NCBI GenBank assembly: GCA_050084985.1
Contig: JBITNC010000001.1
Span: 48,236,001-48,300,000 of the forward strand
DNA length: 64,000 nt
Direction of reading: 5' to 3'
DNA from: Nageia nagi
Taxonomy: Eukaryota; Pinophyta
Shown: in pieces, positions 1 to 12,159 of the stretch
Position numbering within the stretch: the first letter of the stretch is position 1
Layout: each line of letters begins with the position of its first letter
Notes under the pieces: generated by a model
What the model saw: the letters and a program-made list of their open reading frames with translations, nothing else
The model's database searches: none
Told to the model about the DNA's origin: nothing
Translations under genes and position numbers: made by a program

Positions 1-599
1 ACAACCCCATAAAATTGAGTGGATAATCGATCAACTACCAAAAATAAAAATTGTATATGATTTCAATAATTACTTTGTACAATCCAATGATCCAGTACCA
101 ATGTCTCTTGATTAGCAATAGAAACACTGCAATAAGAGGAGTACATACCTAATAGTGATGATCAAAAGAAGAACCCAAGAGCAACTTCACATAAGCTACC
201 TATATCAAAGATTAATTATGGATGGGATAGGATGCTAATGCATAGTTTGGGGATGAGCCAAGTGATTAAGTTGGGGAGGATGTTAGCAGGAGATAATTTC
301 ATATCTTAAGTTTAGTTGACTCTAATAAAGCTACTTAACAACTAAATACTATTGGTTATTGTTAGCTAGTCATCATCGACCAAAAAGGTGCGTCTCCCAA
401 GACATCAAATAAGGCTAATAATACAAGAGATGATAGTATTGAAAAAGTGAGTGAGATTTGAGATTCAAAAGAGTTATCACTTTATCATTGTAACCAATCA
501 TACTAATTATTATTATTAATAAAAATTGACCCCCTTTTGTTGTGACACATATGCATGTCTCTTTTAATTTAGTTATTTGTTTCCATTTTCTCATCAATT
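1..599. other. No recognisable gene at left edge
   Basis: AT-rich sequence with only short random open frames. It lies downstream of the gypsy gag remnant in the orientation of that element (minus strand), so it may be decayed retroelement interior, but I found no protease or reverse transcriptase motif. Confidence 0.4.
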
Positions 600-1530
600 C
601 TCAATTGTAGATAAGAACCCTTCCAACTGATTTGATTGGTCAAGACTTTCCATTTTCTAGTATCTCATGCTTGATTATTATTCATGTTATTACACCTATT
701 AGTTAAATGACCTTTTACTTGACAATATAAGAAATAGTTATTTCCCTTATACCAATTAGGTTTCTCTTTATCTTTAGCATATTCTCTTCCCTTTTTCGGT
801 TGAATCAATACTTTTTCTAAGAAATATTTGAACATTTATGTTGGAGACATTGGAAGCTTATAAAAGGGTTCTTTCTTAATATGATATTCATTTGACACTT
901 GGAGTTAGATCATATTAACTTGCTTATCATTTTTATGGGATTGGAATTCTAAAGATTATTTTTAGTATATTTTAATTGGCCCATTATAACCACTACTTAC
1001 TCTTTTTTATCAATATCTAAGTCATATCCATGAAAGAATAATTAATATTATCAAGTGCTACTATTTTTAAAATAGGCATAATGTTCTCTACAAACACTTG
1101 AGAAATTATATTCTGAGTAATCAGACCTTCTATGTTTCTTCATACATTTTGGAATCATTTTATGAACATTTCCAAGTGCTCACTATCTCCTTGATTGCAT
1201 TTCATCAAATATGTTAATTTTAATGGCCTTTAAACATTGCATTGATAATAGATTTTGAATAATATTTTCAACTACTAATATGACATTATAGAACTGTAAT
1301 CTAATGTGTGAAACCATTTCCTAACTTCACTAATTAAGCTCATGGGAAAGTACTTTGGCTTTACAAGATCATTAATAGCACACCTTAGCTCCATAGCATA
1401 TTCATATCCCTCATTAGATTTTTCAAACATAAGATCCATATCTCCAGTGATAATGGTATTATGAATTTCAATGAACAAGGGATTCTCTCCAACTTCATTT
1501 ATAGGAATACTATCATGCACTCTCTATGTC
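600..1530 (-). mobile_element. Ty3/gypsy gag remnant
   Basis: Gag forms the RNA-packaging particle of LTR retrotransposons. On the minus strand, 1275-1520 encodes an open segment ending in RKWFHTLDYSSIMSY, which fits the Trp-Phe core of the plant Retrotrans_gag domain. Further on (about 1140-1215), a second segment reads CNQGDSEHLEMFIK followed by a stop and FQNV, which fits the conserved 'Q-x-E-S-L-x-x-F-x-x-R-F' part of the same domain. Near 680-740 a CCHC-like knuckle reads YCQVKGHLTNRC; the first Cys of the canonical CX2CX4HX4C is replaced by Phe. Stops and frame changes separate the blocks, so the copy is dead. No protease, RT or integrase was recognised, so the lineage within gypsy is not assigned. 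Confidence 0.65.
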
Positions 1531-2293
1531 AAGTTAGTGATTTGTGTCTCCATATGCTTCATAATTTTAATATATTATAACTCTATCAAATTGATATGGG
1601 TTAATGAGAGATAAGCATCAATGTTGGCCCAACATTGATACTAAGTTGATGTTTTTCATACTTAAATAAAATAAAGATCAACTAACTCTAAAAATAATAT
1701 GGATTTTGATAAAACATGACCTAGGATTATCCATAATGTATGAAATATGATCTTCAAAAATCACTAATATATCCCAATATTAAATATATATGAGATAGGC
1801 AATATTTTTTAATACAAAAACATACCAAATTGAACAAAATAACATTTTAAATATATGGTTTTATGCTAAAAAATATGTTTCTCAACAAACAAATCTCAAA
1901 AACAATGTATACAATAGTGCCAATTTTCCTTCTAAAAGTTGCCTACCATGAATGTCTAAGGTTTGGGTAAGATTTTAGGGAGAAATGATTCATATTTTTA
2001 AAAAAATTAGTGATTTTCACCAAAAACATTTTTTTCACAAAATAAAAACTCCTTCAACTTTCAATGATTTTCAAGAATTAGGGTTTTCTAATTTTGTAGA
2101 AAGTTAATACAAATAAAGATTAATCAAAACCTAGGATTTCTAATGAAAAACTTCACAAAAAAATGCAATGCCCTGACATGAAAATTCTAGGGTTTATAAG
2201 ACATGGAGGGGTTAACCAATATGTAGATGATTAAATTTAACCTTACTATTGATTAAATATGGAGAGTTACTTATTAAAAGAAAGAAGATTATT
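1531..2293. other. No gene; 23-bp palindrome at 1617-1639
   Basis: Upstream of the gypsy gag remnant. It contains a perfect palindrome with 11-bp arms (ATCAATGTTGG / CCAACATTGAT) around one central base. It could be the leader and 5' LTR of the gag-bearing element, but no second LTR copy is present to prove it. Confidence 0.3.
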
Positions 2294-4000
2294 GTAATGA
2301 CCCTACCATGTTTGCAATTTAGATGGTAAAATATGTAACCTTAATTATTCTTTATATAACATTTCATAACAGTGAATAATGGTGAAATACAGATGAATTT
2401 GCTTTCATATGTATATATAATTTGATTTTATAAGATTTGATGTTGGCCTTGAGTGTGTTTTAATTGCAAGACTTGGTGGACCAAGTGGAGCTAGTCACTG
2501 GGAAAGAGGGGTCGGAATGGATATAATGGTCTTAGATGATGATAGCCCATGGGGGTAATTTTAGATGATACAGATTTCATATCTGCATTATGCACTAGGA
2601 ATGTTGCATGAATATGTATGATGAACAACCCCAATGATGTGTTTAGGTGCACTTATATGTTTATTGCAAGATGACAAAGATTCAATATCATAATAATGTA
2701 AAATTTGTATGCTTTAACAATATTATATATTTAATAAAAAATATCTATTATGATACTTTATAATTATTGTTCATAACAAAAATAAATTTTAGAAGCAAAA
2801 AGGTGAATAGTAAAATTAATGCACTTACCTTAAAAGGTGCATGAAACCTTTACATTATTGAAATTATTTTGGATTCCTTGCCAAAGGATAAAATATATGA
2901 GTTGTGTATAGAATCTTTGGATACTTTCTTTTCATTTGCAAACAAAAATTTTATGAGATAAGAAAGACTCCTAAATAATGATATGTTTATCTTTTTCTTT
3001 ATAAAATTTTGTTATAAATAAAGATCCCTTGCATGGAAAAAAGAGAGGAACAAAGAACCAAATGAAGAGGGACAAAGAAGAATTTGAAGCTCATCATTTT
3101 TCTAGGTTGATTTATAATAATAGAAAATGTTAATTATTATAGAAAATAAATGCAAATTTCATTATGCATGCTATAGAAAAACTTTTGAATGTTACTTATC
3201 ACAAAAGTTAGACATTAGTATTTTCTCTACACAACAAAGTAGAATGAAGGTCACGGTCAATAAAATAGGTATCATATTCCTTATAGGGGAACACTATTCT
3301 TTTCTGACATAAAATAAGTTTTATATCTAATAGAAAAGTAAAATTCCTATTAAAATCCTAAGTAGTGTAATAGGTAGTGAACTATAATGAAGTATGTGAT
3401 CTTACACTCCATCGTATGGGTTTGTGTATTTTAAGAGGATTCCCTCTAAATGCAATCTTTCAATTTTATTTGGCATAGATTTTTATCGATATATGCTTGA
3501 TGCATAATCATTATTTCCTTTGAGACTATATTCGATGAATCTCACCAAACAATTACAAACCTTTTTGTATAGATTGATAGGTGTATATCATGATATTACT
3601 TTATGAGATAGTATTTTGATTAGGTATTGACTAGAATATTTGTAGATTTTGTATTATATTTGTCTACAATAAAATCAAATTTAAGTGTCTATAATATCAT
3701 ATTAATAAAAAAATGTATTTGTAATTATGAAATTTTTAATAGAAGATAAAAATTTAATTAGATAAAGGAATGATTTCATGAAAATTTAAGATTTATGACT
3801 GAAATAAATGTGTAATGTTACCTTCTAGAAATTGATAATATGGTAATTATATTATGGCTACATAAATTAAATATTTATTATCACATTTTTCATACTATTT
3901 CATTATTATCAATATTAGTTCATTATAATATATAGTACTAGGACTAATGCATATCTTATTTTGTAGGTGATGCGTAGCTCAAGGTCTAGGCATTGACCCA
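2294..4000 (+). repeat. LTR-like sequence, gypsy-type (tentative)
   Basis: Begins TGTAATGACCCTACC, resembling the TGTAACaaCCC starts common in plant gypsy LTRs. It shares an arrangement with 28695-30114: a TGATGTT(A/G)GC-TTGAG block early on and a TATAAATA box (3013-3020) about 700 bp downstream. No matching second LTR or target duplication was found, and the right end is not defined. It may be a solo LTR. Confidence 0.3.
3013..3020 (+). promoter_or_regulatory. TATA box-like motif in LTR-like DNA
   Basis: TATAAATA followed by AAGATCCC within the tentative LTR. Its position relative to the TGTAATGACCC start matches the TATA box of the similar element at 28.7 kb. In an AT-rich sequence this motif alone is weak evidence. 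Confidence 0.25.
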
Positions 4001-4364
4001 AGGAGTGGGTTATTGCATGGAGTCCCCTATAAGTCCCTTATACACATAACTCCACTATCAAAAGAGATGAATTTTGACATTGATAGTGGCATATTCCCCT
4101 TTAGGTGTTCTTCAACACCACCTTATCAAGATTGAAATTTGGATGCTCAATTTGTCTTATGTGAGCTATTCTACTATCATTACACACATTTCTATCATTT
4201 GAGTAAGCAAACATAGCATCGACATCCTACATATATATGCCAACAATCAAAATTCAACCTTTATTTATATAAGACCTTATGAATGTAATGATTATCATAA
4301 ATCATTATTATATTTATACTTAATTCTCAAAAAATATTTATTTAAGATAAAAGATAATCATGCA

Positions 4365-4640
4365 TATGAGGTCCTCAAGGGGACACTATGATGGCAAAGT
4401 GATTCAAATCGGTGGAAGAAAGTCACAAGTTTGAATACCCTTGATGGATCCTTGGTGGTACTACATGGCTGTAATTTGGATGCATTTCGGTTGTATTGTA
4501 ATTGATTTGAGGGCCCGGAATAAAAAACCTCATGTAAAAAGTCCCACTCAAGCAAAGGACCATGATTTACCTTAATTCATGTGATTAGTGTTGTGACAGG
4601 ATCATGGCTCTGGCTGACATCTCTCGTAAATCAAAAAATC
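4365..4640 (+). mobile_element. Candidate tRNA-derived SINE
   Basis: Short and GC-richer than its surroundings. It carries an A-box-like TGGCAAAGTGA (4392-4402) and a B-box-like AGTTTGAATACC (4428-4439), spaced about 35 bp as in the internal RNA polymerase III promoters of tRNAs and plant SINEs. The sequence between does not fold as an intact tRNA by eye. It continues for about 200 bp and ends near an A-rich stretch (AAATCAAAAAATC, about 4628-4641). The open frame on the opposite strand (4358-4555) is best seen as chance. No target duplication was identified. Confidence 0.35.
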
Positions 4641-5622
4641 ATACATATTACAATATACAATTCACTTCATAAAAAATAATTAATTTACACAATAATTTAT
4701 ATACATAGTTTACATAAATTTATATAATTTTAAAAATATTAGAAAATATTTATTTTCTACTCATCTTATTTAACTTTTTTTGACATTGCATCTTTGATTC
4801 TTATAGATATATGAAGAGATAAAAAATAAGTTTTGTTTGAGTCAAGCAACTCCTCGTTTACATTTTATAGTAATAATCCTAATACAACTAAACACATATT
4901 TGAAACAAAAATCTCAATAATAATAGCAAGGAGTCCATAACAATATATGTTTCCTACCTAAAAAAGCTTATAATGTAACAATGTTGTGGGCAGGTGAGAA
5001 GCAGACTCCTTGCTATATAATGATATGTTATTGAAGAATGTGTAGTATTTGTGGTTGTTTTCTTTGACTGCAGTATTATGATTTTGGTTTTGGATCTTAG
5101 ACGTTCATTCACTCTCGAATTATTCCTTGAGGAGTTGGTTTGATTTTCAATAGACAATCAACAAGCTCTAAATCATGGAATGCACTTCAAGGATACGGTT
5201 GATTAATTTGTGGCTAGATATGGACTATCACTCATACTTGTAATACTCGCACGAAGTCGTAGATTTGACTTTGAATGCAACTAGGAACCAACACACCTTA
5301 TTAGTCTACGACATGAATTCTTTGCAGATGATTACTACAGTTGCCAAAACTTTTAATGGAAGGACATACAGATTGGAGTGACATAAAATTAAGAAAAATT
5401 AAATTGAAAGAACTTTATTGTTAGATGCTTTATATTATACATTTCAAGGATACAAATCTTAGTTTTGCCTGTTATCATATAAATTCTTGACGCCTGCACG
5501 CTTCATTGGTTTTCCCAGGTTGCACATCATAAGTTTCCTCCTCGAAACATTTAACACTATGAGATGTGTAAAAAGTTCCGTAAGACCATCTTTAGTTATC
5601 AAACACCACAAGAGGTGGAAGA
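4641..5622. other. No gene; 3' flank of the GH3 pseudogene
   Basis: AT-rich sequence downstream (minus strand) of the beta-glucosidase stop codon. Short open frames at 4954-5157 and 5487-5768 show no recognisable motif; the latter overlaps the antisense of the last GH3 exon. A poly(A) signal cannot be singled out because A/T-rich hexamers are too common here. Confidence 0.35.
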
Positions 5623-8600
5623 TTATTGTAATGCTTCTGCATCTAAATCGTCTTTGCTGGTGCTTTCATTCTGCATTGTTTTGTTGGTTCTTGCATTCTG
5701 CAAATACATGCTCATTCCAAATCCAAAGGGGAACAATGGGTCATAATGCCTATCGCCAATGTTCATAGGCAGTTGATCCACCCTCTTAAACCAGGTCCTT
5801 GGAAGGCGCCCTTCAAAGTCATAGTCCCCAAATATAACGTCTGCAACACCTTGTCCTTCAGAACCAGGAAGCCATGCTGCCACAAAAGCATCCATTTTGT
5901 CCAAGTAAGGTTCCACAACCAAAGGCCTTCATGATATCATGATCACAAGGCACTTGATCTCCTGATTGCACACATTGTTTATTACATCAATGCAACCCAA
6001 AGGGATTGTGAGGTTGGAATTGTCACCCATGCTCTCACAATACGGAGGTTCTCCCACAACAACAATGGCATAGGAGAAGTCCTTCCCGTCTAAAAACTTT
6101 GCATCTGGAATTTCTTCATATATCACCTCGGTTGATGGACTGACTGTTCTCTTTATTGCTTCCAGAATAGTGGTTCCTGTCAATAAAAAATGAATAGAAA
6201 TATCCATTAACAGACTTCTCAAGGCATATTAAAGAAAGCCAGAATTTTCCACATTCATGAATAATAAAACCCTTATAAACTTGGGTCTGCATTCACTAAC
6301 AGGACATCATTCCCAATGTTCTGCATCTATATCATCCATCTCATACTCAAGTGAATCGTGCAGAGGCAACAAGATTAAGTGTGGTGCCTATTGACACATT
6401 TAGACCTAAGTTTATAGGGGTTTCAGAGATCAAAGGAAACTGATTTGGTTCCAAATCCATATTTACTAGCTCAGACCCGTATAAATTTATAAATACTTCC
6501 AATATCTCCTTATTGGTGTCATCTGCCTATGTCATACCGGAGCACATCCATAGCATATGAAAAGGTTGGATGTGTCTCCTACTGGGTAATTCATAAATGG
6601 GTTTATATGAGACCATGTTAATAGAAAACAAAGCTTAATGAAATAATTAATGTTGATAGTCTTCTGTTTGTATTAATATATTCAAAGACATAAAATACCA
6701 TGCAGAAAACAAACGGAATAGTTATTAAATTCCTCTGCAAATTATATGACACTGGCAGAAATTGGAAACTTATAAATAAAACACTCAATTGAGTTTGATA
6801 TGCACAGAAGCTGCTTAAAATTACTATGTTACCTTTAGTTATGGGACCACTGCGGCCATCCCAGGTAATAGTCCATCCTCCACACTGGTATCCCAAATTG
6901 TCTGCATGACTGCCAGCCACTAGTATCTTTGTAGGAATTTTCCTTAGCGGCAAAAGTGGCTCTTCAGGCTTTTTCCCATTTTTTAAGAGAACCAGGGACT
7001 TGAGAACTGCTTCTCTAGCTAGTTCTCTGTGAGCCTAAGTTGCATAAAAGGAATAGGATTCGTGAATGAAAAGGAATGACTCGAATGAAACTTCACATAA
7101 CTTTTCTATGGCTTTTGTAGGAGGAAAAACAGCAGAAATCTGAATTATGCCATGTAATTATACTATGTTATAACTATTGGAAAATAATGACGTAAGAAGG
7201 AATGTTTTCACTTACAGAATTACCAACAATCTCTAACAATGATCGGTCAGTTTTGGGGTGTTCAAACAAACCGGCAATGAACTTAACTCTCAGAATCCTT
7301 CTAACTGCATCATCTATTGCTGCTCATAGAAATCTCACCTGAATTGACCAGAGCCGTAAAGCTATCAATGTATTTTTGAAAGTCGAAAGGAACCATTACC
7401 TGCATTGTTTAAGCTTTAGTCACAATTCTCTGTATACACAAAACGAACAAAACAGGATATGGAATAAATAATAAATGTAATGATTCCTGATACAGGATAT
7501 GATATAAATTTAATGCAAGAATATGAGAACATTAAAGAGGACACTGGAAAACACCCAACCATGTCGATTCCCGCATTGATTGAAGCAGAAACACAGTATG
7601 TGTAGTTCGAGCTAGCAGGGAAGTAATCCTGTCTATACCTTCCCAATCTGAAATGATAAATCCCTGTACCAAAATATAGATTATTTATCAGCTTGAGATT
7701 CTTTGCTCATTTTCTGGCCAGGAAGGTTGTCATTTCCCATGTATCCAATGAGATAATCGGCAAATAACTTAGCCTCTATGCTATCTGATATAACTGATTG
7801 TTTTTTAATAAGCTTTAGAAACTTTTGGCATTGATAATCTAATGATATTCTTTTCTACATTACTATAACTGCAAGGAATACAAACAAAAAATCAAGACTC
7901 ATACTCATTTGCTAGGTCCATATTTCCTTTACCTTGAAGCCCAACTTATCTTTCAAGATCCTAGATAGAAGGTAGTGGTGTGCATGCATTTTTACTCCAT
8001 TCCAGCTAGAGTAAGAGGCCATGATGGTTGACACCCCCATTGCCAAGGCATCCAGGTATGGACGCATGTGAAGATCGTAGAGCCCATAGTAGCTTGCCAG
8101 GGTATTGTTCTCATTGATCCCTTGTATAGTTCCACCATCTCCGACAAAATGCTTAGCACAGGCAACAACATTCCTTCTGAAATTAAAGATTTCAACAGAA
8201 TATAGTCATGACTAGGAAAAAAGAACCAATAACTGCAGAAAAAAATAGTAGATAAATCATACTAATAACAAGGAAGTTAACATACCCTCCAGCCACATAT
8301 GGATAGCCACTAGGATGATCCACTGGAGGAGAACCCTGTAGACCTAAATGATCTGTGTCATACTTCGAACTACTTCAGTATCTTCACTATAACTCTCATA
8401 GCACCTTCCCCATCATGGATCTCGAGATACCTGCTCAATTACAGGAATTTTAATACAACATACAAGCTCATGGAACAAAATATCTCTTGAATGAACAATA
8501 GCTTTGTTTTCACTCTTATATGAAGCACAATAAAAAACTAGACCAAAAGTTTTCTAAACGAAAGATGAGACCTAACAGAATCCTAAGAGTCCCAACAGAG

Positions 8601-9424
8601 ATATTATTAGAGATCAATGCCAACCATTTCTATCTAAGCTAGTTAACTAGACGAAGGCAATCAGGCATCATCAATCGAAGTTACAGATCAGACGGTAGGA
8701 TATGAGACCTGATAAATTGAAAAATAGATCAAAGCAAGCAAAATGAAGTTCCCAGAAAACTAATAAACCTGTTGAATCACAATAATCAGTAACATTTTCT
8801 TATGATGGTATGAAATCTTCCATACTAAGAAAGAAGGTAAAAAAAGCATCACGAACTTCTACTAAAGTAATGAGATCCTATGAATAAAAAGGAATAATGC
8901 AGGCTAGTTGAAACAGCCTTGAATGAATTTTCTACAGCCAAGTAAGACATAGATGAAGAATTTCAAGCTTGTTCGATACAAGTTCAATGAAGCAAAACTA
9001 TCATCAACTTTGTCTCAGATCAGGTACTTACAGCCATGCAAGGTGCAAATGCATATGGAATACCAGTAGCCCTAACTTCGAGGGCAGTAGCAGCTCCTAT
9101 TCTTTTTACCATACCAGTATCTCTGCATAAAGAAGCCAAAAAACCTCTATCAAACCACAACAAAGATCATTGACACTAAATCCATTCTCAAAGACCTAAC
9201 AATATCTTGCAAATCACTAGCCTTGTTGCACCAAGGCCTATGTTATGTGTGAAAATTGTTGCCCATAAACATTGTTATGACCATGAACAGCATCTGTCCC
9301 AAATATCATAGGAATCCCAAGGCGAGTGCTCATAGCAGCATCTTGGAAGCTGTCAACCATATCAGCCCACATGCTAGGAGATGCCTGAGGTCCAGGGCGC
9401 TTCCTCCACCATTCAAAAGACTTC
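5623..9424 (-). pseudogene. GH3 beta-glucosidase/exoglucanase pseudogene, 8 exons, 5' end missing
   Basis: Plant GH3 enzymes release glucose from beta-glucans and glucosides, usually in the apoplast. Exons, in transcript order: 9222-9424, 9032-9122, 8286-8430, 7933-8176, 7560-7663, 7216-7399, 6833-7034, 5623-6176, with phases that join correctly. Hallmarks visible: [43 protein letters not shown], nucleophile segment [29 protein letters not shown] (acid/base Glu region), [15 protein letters not shown] and [11 protein letters not shown], then TAA at 5623-5625. Lesions: single-base losses in exon 1 (near 9395 and 9255), in-frame TGA at 8413-8415, frameshift near 8345, frameshift in exon 5 near 7622, one-base gain in exon 6 near 7297, TGA at 5929-5931 where related enzymes have Gly. 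Exons 4 and 7 are clean. The N-terminal exon(s), with signal peptide, are absent, possibly in the gap beyond 9845. Family call is firm; pseudogene status rests on assembly quality. Confidence 0.85.
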
Positions 9425-9844
9425 CTGCATTCATCCAAATATACAGAAACCTTGAGATTCAAATCCACAGTGACCATGAATAAATTGTCACACCAAAATG
9501 GTCATCTACCAGGAATTGAATATACATTTAAATGTAAGCACCACACGAAAATCTTGAGATTTAATTGTCACATTGTTAAATAAAACTATCGTAAAGGTAT
9601 TTCTAACTAACATGGGATAGCTGTTGTTTTCCAATACATGCTTCAATATATGCAATATATTATTAAAAGCTTCTTCATTTGATTTCTGTACCATTGAATA
9701 AAAAACATCATACAGATTTTCATCACAATATATTATTAAACCTATGCAGCATATACATAAAATACGAGATTTAAATCCCCAAACAAATGAAGTTAATGAA
9801 CCAAAGGACCTAGAGAGTTTCGTAAACCATCAAGCAAATATAAC
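9425..9844. other. Sequence between first readable GH3 exon and gap
   Basis: The pyrimidine-rich acceptor region of the first readable exon ends at 9425-9427 (CAG on the minus strand). The rest would be intron or 5' flank. I looked for the missing N-terminal GH3 segment and did not find it in any frame. Confidence 0.4.
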
Positions 9845-9944
9845 NNNNNNNNNNNNNNNNNNNNNNNNNNNNNNNNNNNNNNNNNNNNNNNNNNNNNNNN
9901 NNNNNNNNNNNNNNNNNNNNNNNNNNNNNNNNNNNNNNNNNNNN
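9845..9944. other. Assembly gap of 100 N
   Basis: Exactly 100 undetermined bases, the usual placeholder for a gap of unknown size. It sits just upstream of the 5'-truncated GH3 pseudogene, so missing exons may lie in it. Confidence 1.
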
Positions 9945-12150
9945 ACCAAGTATCATGCCCAAAAAGGAGGTAAAATATGGAATTCTAGATGTTCTAAGGT
10001 GATGACATCAACGAACAAGTTTTGAGGGCCTAACATAAAAATAAATAGGTTTACTGGGCTAATTTTGAAAGGTTAGAACTTGGTTGTTTCTTAATGAAAA
10101 ATAGAAATGTTATATATCATTAGAATTGGAATGAAAACATTTATATAATGGAAATTTTTTGGGATTATTTAGACAAGAATGGATGGGTCAAAAATAAGAT
10201 GGAATTAAAACTCTCCTCAAAGCTTATTGAGCAAGACTTCAAAAATGGAGGTTAGGATATTATGGTTCTAAGTGTGATATGATAACAAAGTATGGTATTT
10301 TTTCTATTATTGTAAATTTATTGAATTCAACTATCCAAAATAAAAGGAATTATAATAAAATAAGGCATAGAATGAAATTTATAGCCTCCAAAAGCAAACT
10401 GGTCTATCTAAGGGACAATTTAACACAATCACAAATATAACCAAAACTATTGCTCAAAATGAAAAACTAAAAAGTATGCACATAGTTAAAATACCCTAAA
10501 ATACTTGAATATTATCTTTTAATATACTCATAATATTGATGCAAAGATCTATAAGTGTTTTCTCCTAAAAGCATGTCTAAAAATGAAACAAAACCACATA
10601 GTCACAAAAAAAGAGTTGCAAAGCAAATTTCTTACTATATTATTGTAGAATGAATACCTAAATATTATAATGATATTAGTTTACTTTGGGATCATGTACC
10701 TATATGTATATAAATAAAGTATGGAGTTTTTAACACTCCAAGAAATATGATGGATCATAATCTGCTCAAGAAATTAAGAAAAAATATAAATGGAGTCCAC
10801 TACTTATTTACAGAATGTTTGGACATTCAAGTTTATACATCTAACAAAGATCTAATTGAAAAGTGTGACCATTAAGAACTAGTCAACTACATGCCTTCAG
10901 CTGAAATAAATTCAATAGCTAAAGTAGATATCCAATAGTAGTCATTGGTAGGATAGGTACAAGAGACAAAAATTTAAATGTTCAAACCATGGAACAATAA
11001 TTTCTTTCAAAGGGGAAATTCAAGCATACCCATGATTAGTTTTATAATTTAGTAAAGGGGTATCCTTGATCCATATCTAATATTTCCACCAAGGTTGTTG
11101 CGAATGAAATCTAATTTTATGTAACCTTGAATGTGGAGTGCAACCAATTACAACATCATAAGTGGATTTGTCATTATACTTCAATTCAAATCTACATTTG
11201 AAGCTTCCCATGGAAGCCAATCTCTTGTGTGATGAGAAAATATGTATGAAATAGATGCAATTCCCTTCCTAAAAAATCATTGAGCATTAATCCATTGAAA
11301 CTAAGATAACATTTATAGTTTTGTAACCAAAACAAATAAACAAAAATCACAACAAGAATCCAAATCTAGAGAAAAATATTCACAAGATGAACTAGAGCAA
11401 ATACATAATATGAACCATAAAGAACAACAATGAAGTTTTTAATTAACTAACTGAATACAATATATTTATTATAGAATACTCTCAATAGTAGCCTAACACT
11501 ACTCTATCTATGTTCTCATATGAACTACAATTTGGAATGGAGTTTTGATAGAACTTTTATCCAACACATACTACATTGTTGTACATTACTAGTACAGTCT
11601 AGAATGGATAACTTTACATTCCAAATCAATATAGTAATGTAATACAATATATGAAAGTTGTTAAAATACCATGAAATGTAGTTACTTTATATATTTGAAA
11701 CCTAATATGCCCTAAAAGAAGTTACAAATAAATAAAATGATTATTGGTGATTCCTATAGACTAAAAACTTTATTACAAATATGAATTTATATATACACAT
11801 ATAATTTACAAATATACATAAGCTTTCTAGACTTCAATGATATACACATAGGATTCTAAACTTATATACACATAAGTTACCTAGCTAAAATACATACACA
11901 TTATCCAATTGCTATATAAATAGGCTATCTAGGCATATACACATGATGTTCCATGTTATATACATACAATATTTTTGTATACTTTATGCACAACATTTTT
12001 GCATGCTATACGCATGATGTTTTTACCTTCATAACTAAAATTCAAAATAGAAAAGATTGACAAGGCAATGCAAGGTGAACTTGGGGAGATCAGATTTCGA
12101 TAATATTTGATCCTAATAATGCAAAATAAGAGATCACAAAACATTGAGAA
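9945..12150. other. No gene recognised; AT-rich
   Basis: No protein motif found on either strand. At about 11,790-12,010 there are irregular repeats of a TATACACATAAG-like word spaced 30-50 bp, probably a decayed microsatellite or LTR-type sequence. Nothing else stands out. Confidence 0.4.
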
Positions 12151-12159
12151 GGTTTATTA

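Noticed and set aside
1617-1639. Palindrome as a regulatory operator
   Set aside because: A single 23-bp palindrome in AT-rich repeat DNA with no neighbouring gene; no support for function.
4392-4439. A true tRNA gene
   Set aside because: A and B boxes are present but no acceptor stem or anticodon arm could be folded by eye.
5487-5934. Plus-strand open frames over the GH3 3' end
   Set aside because: They lie antisense to the last GH3 exon, which is clearly the coding strand.
7992-8195. Minus-strand open frame of 67 aa
   Set aside because: Out-of-frame reading of GH3 exon 4; the correct frame gives the conserved AKHFVGDGG segment.
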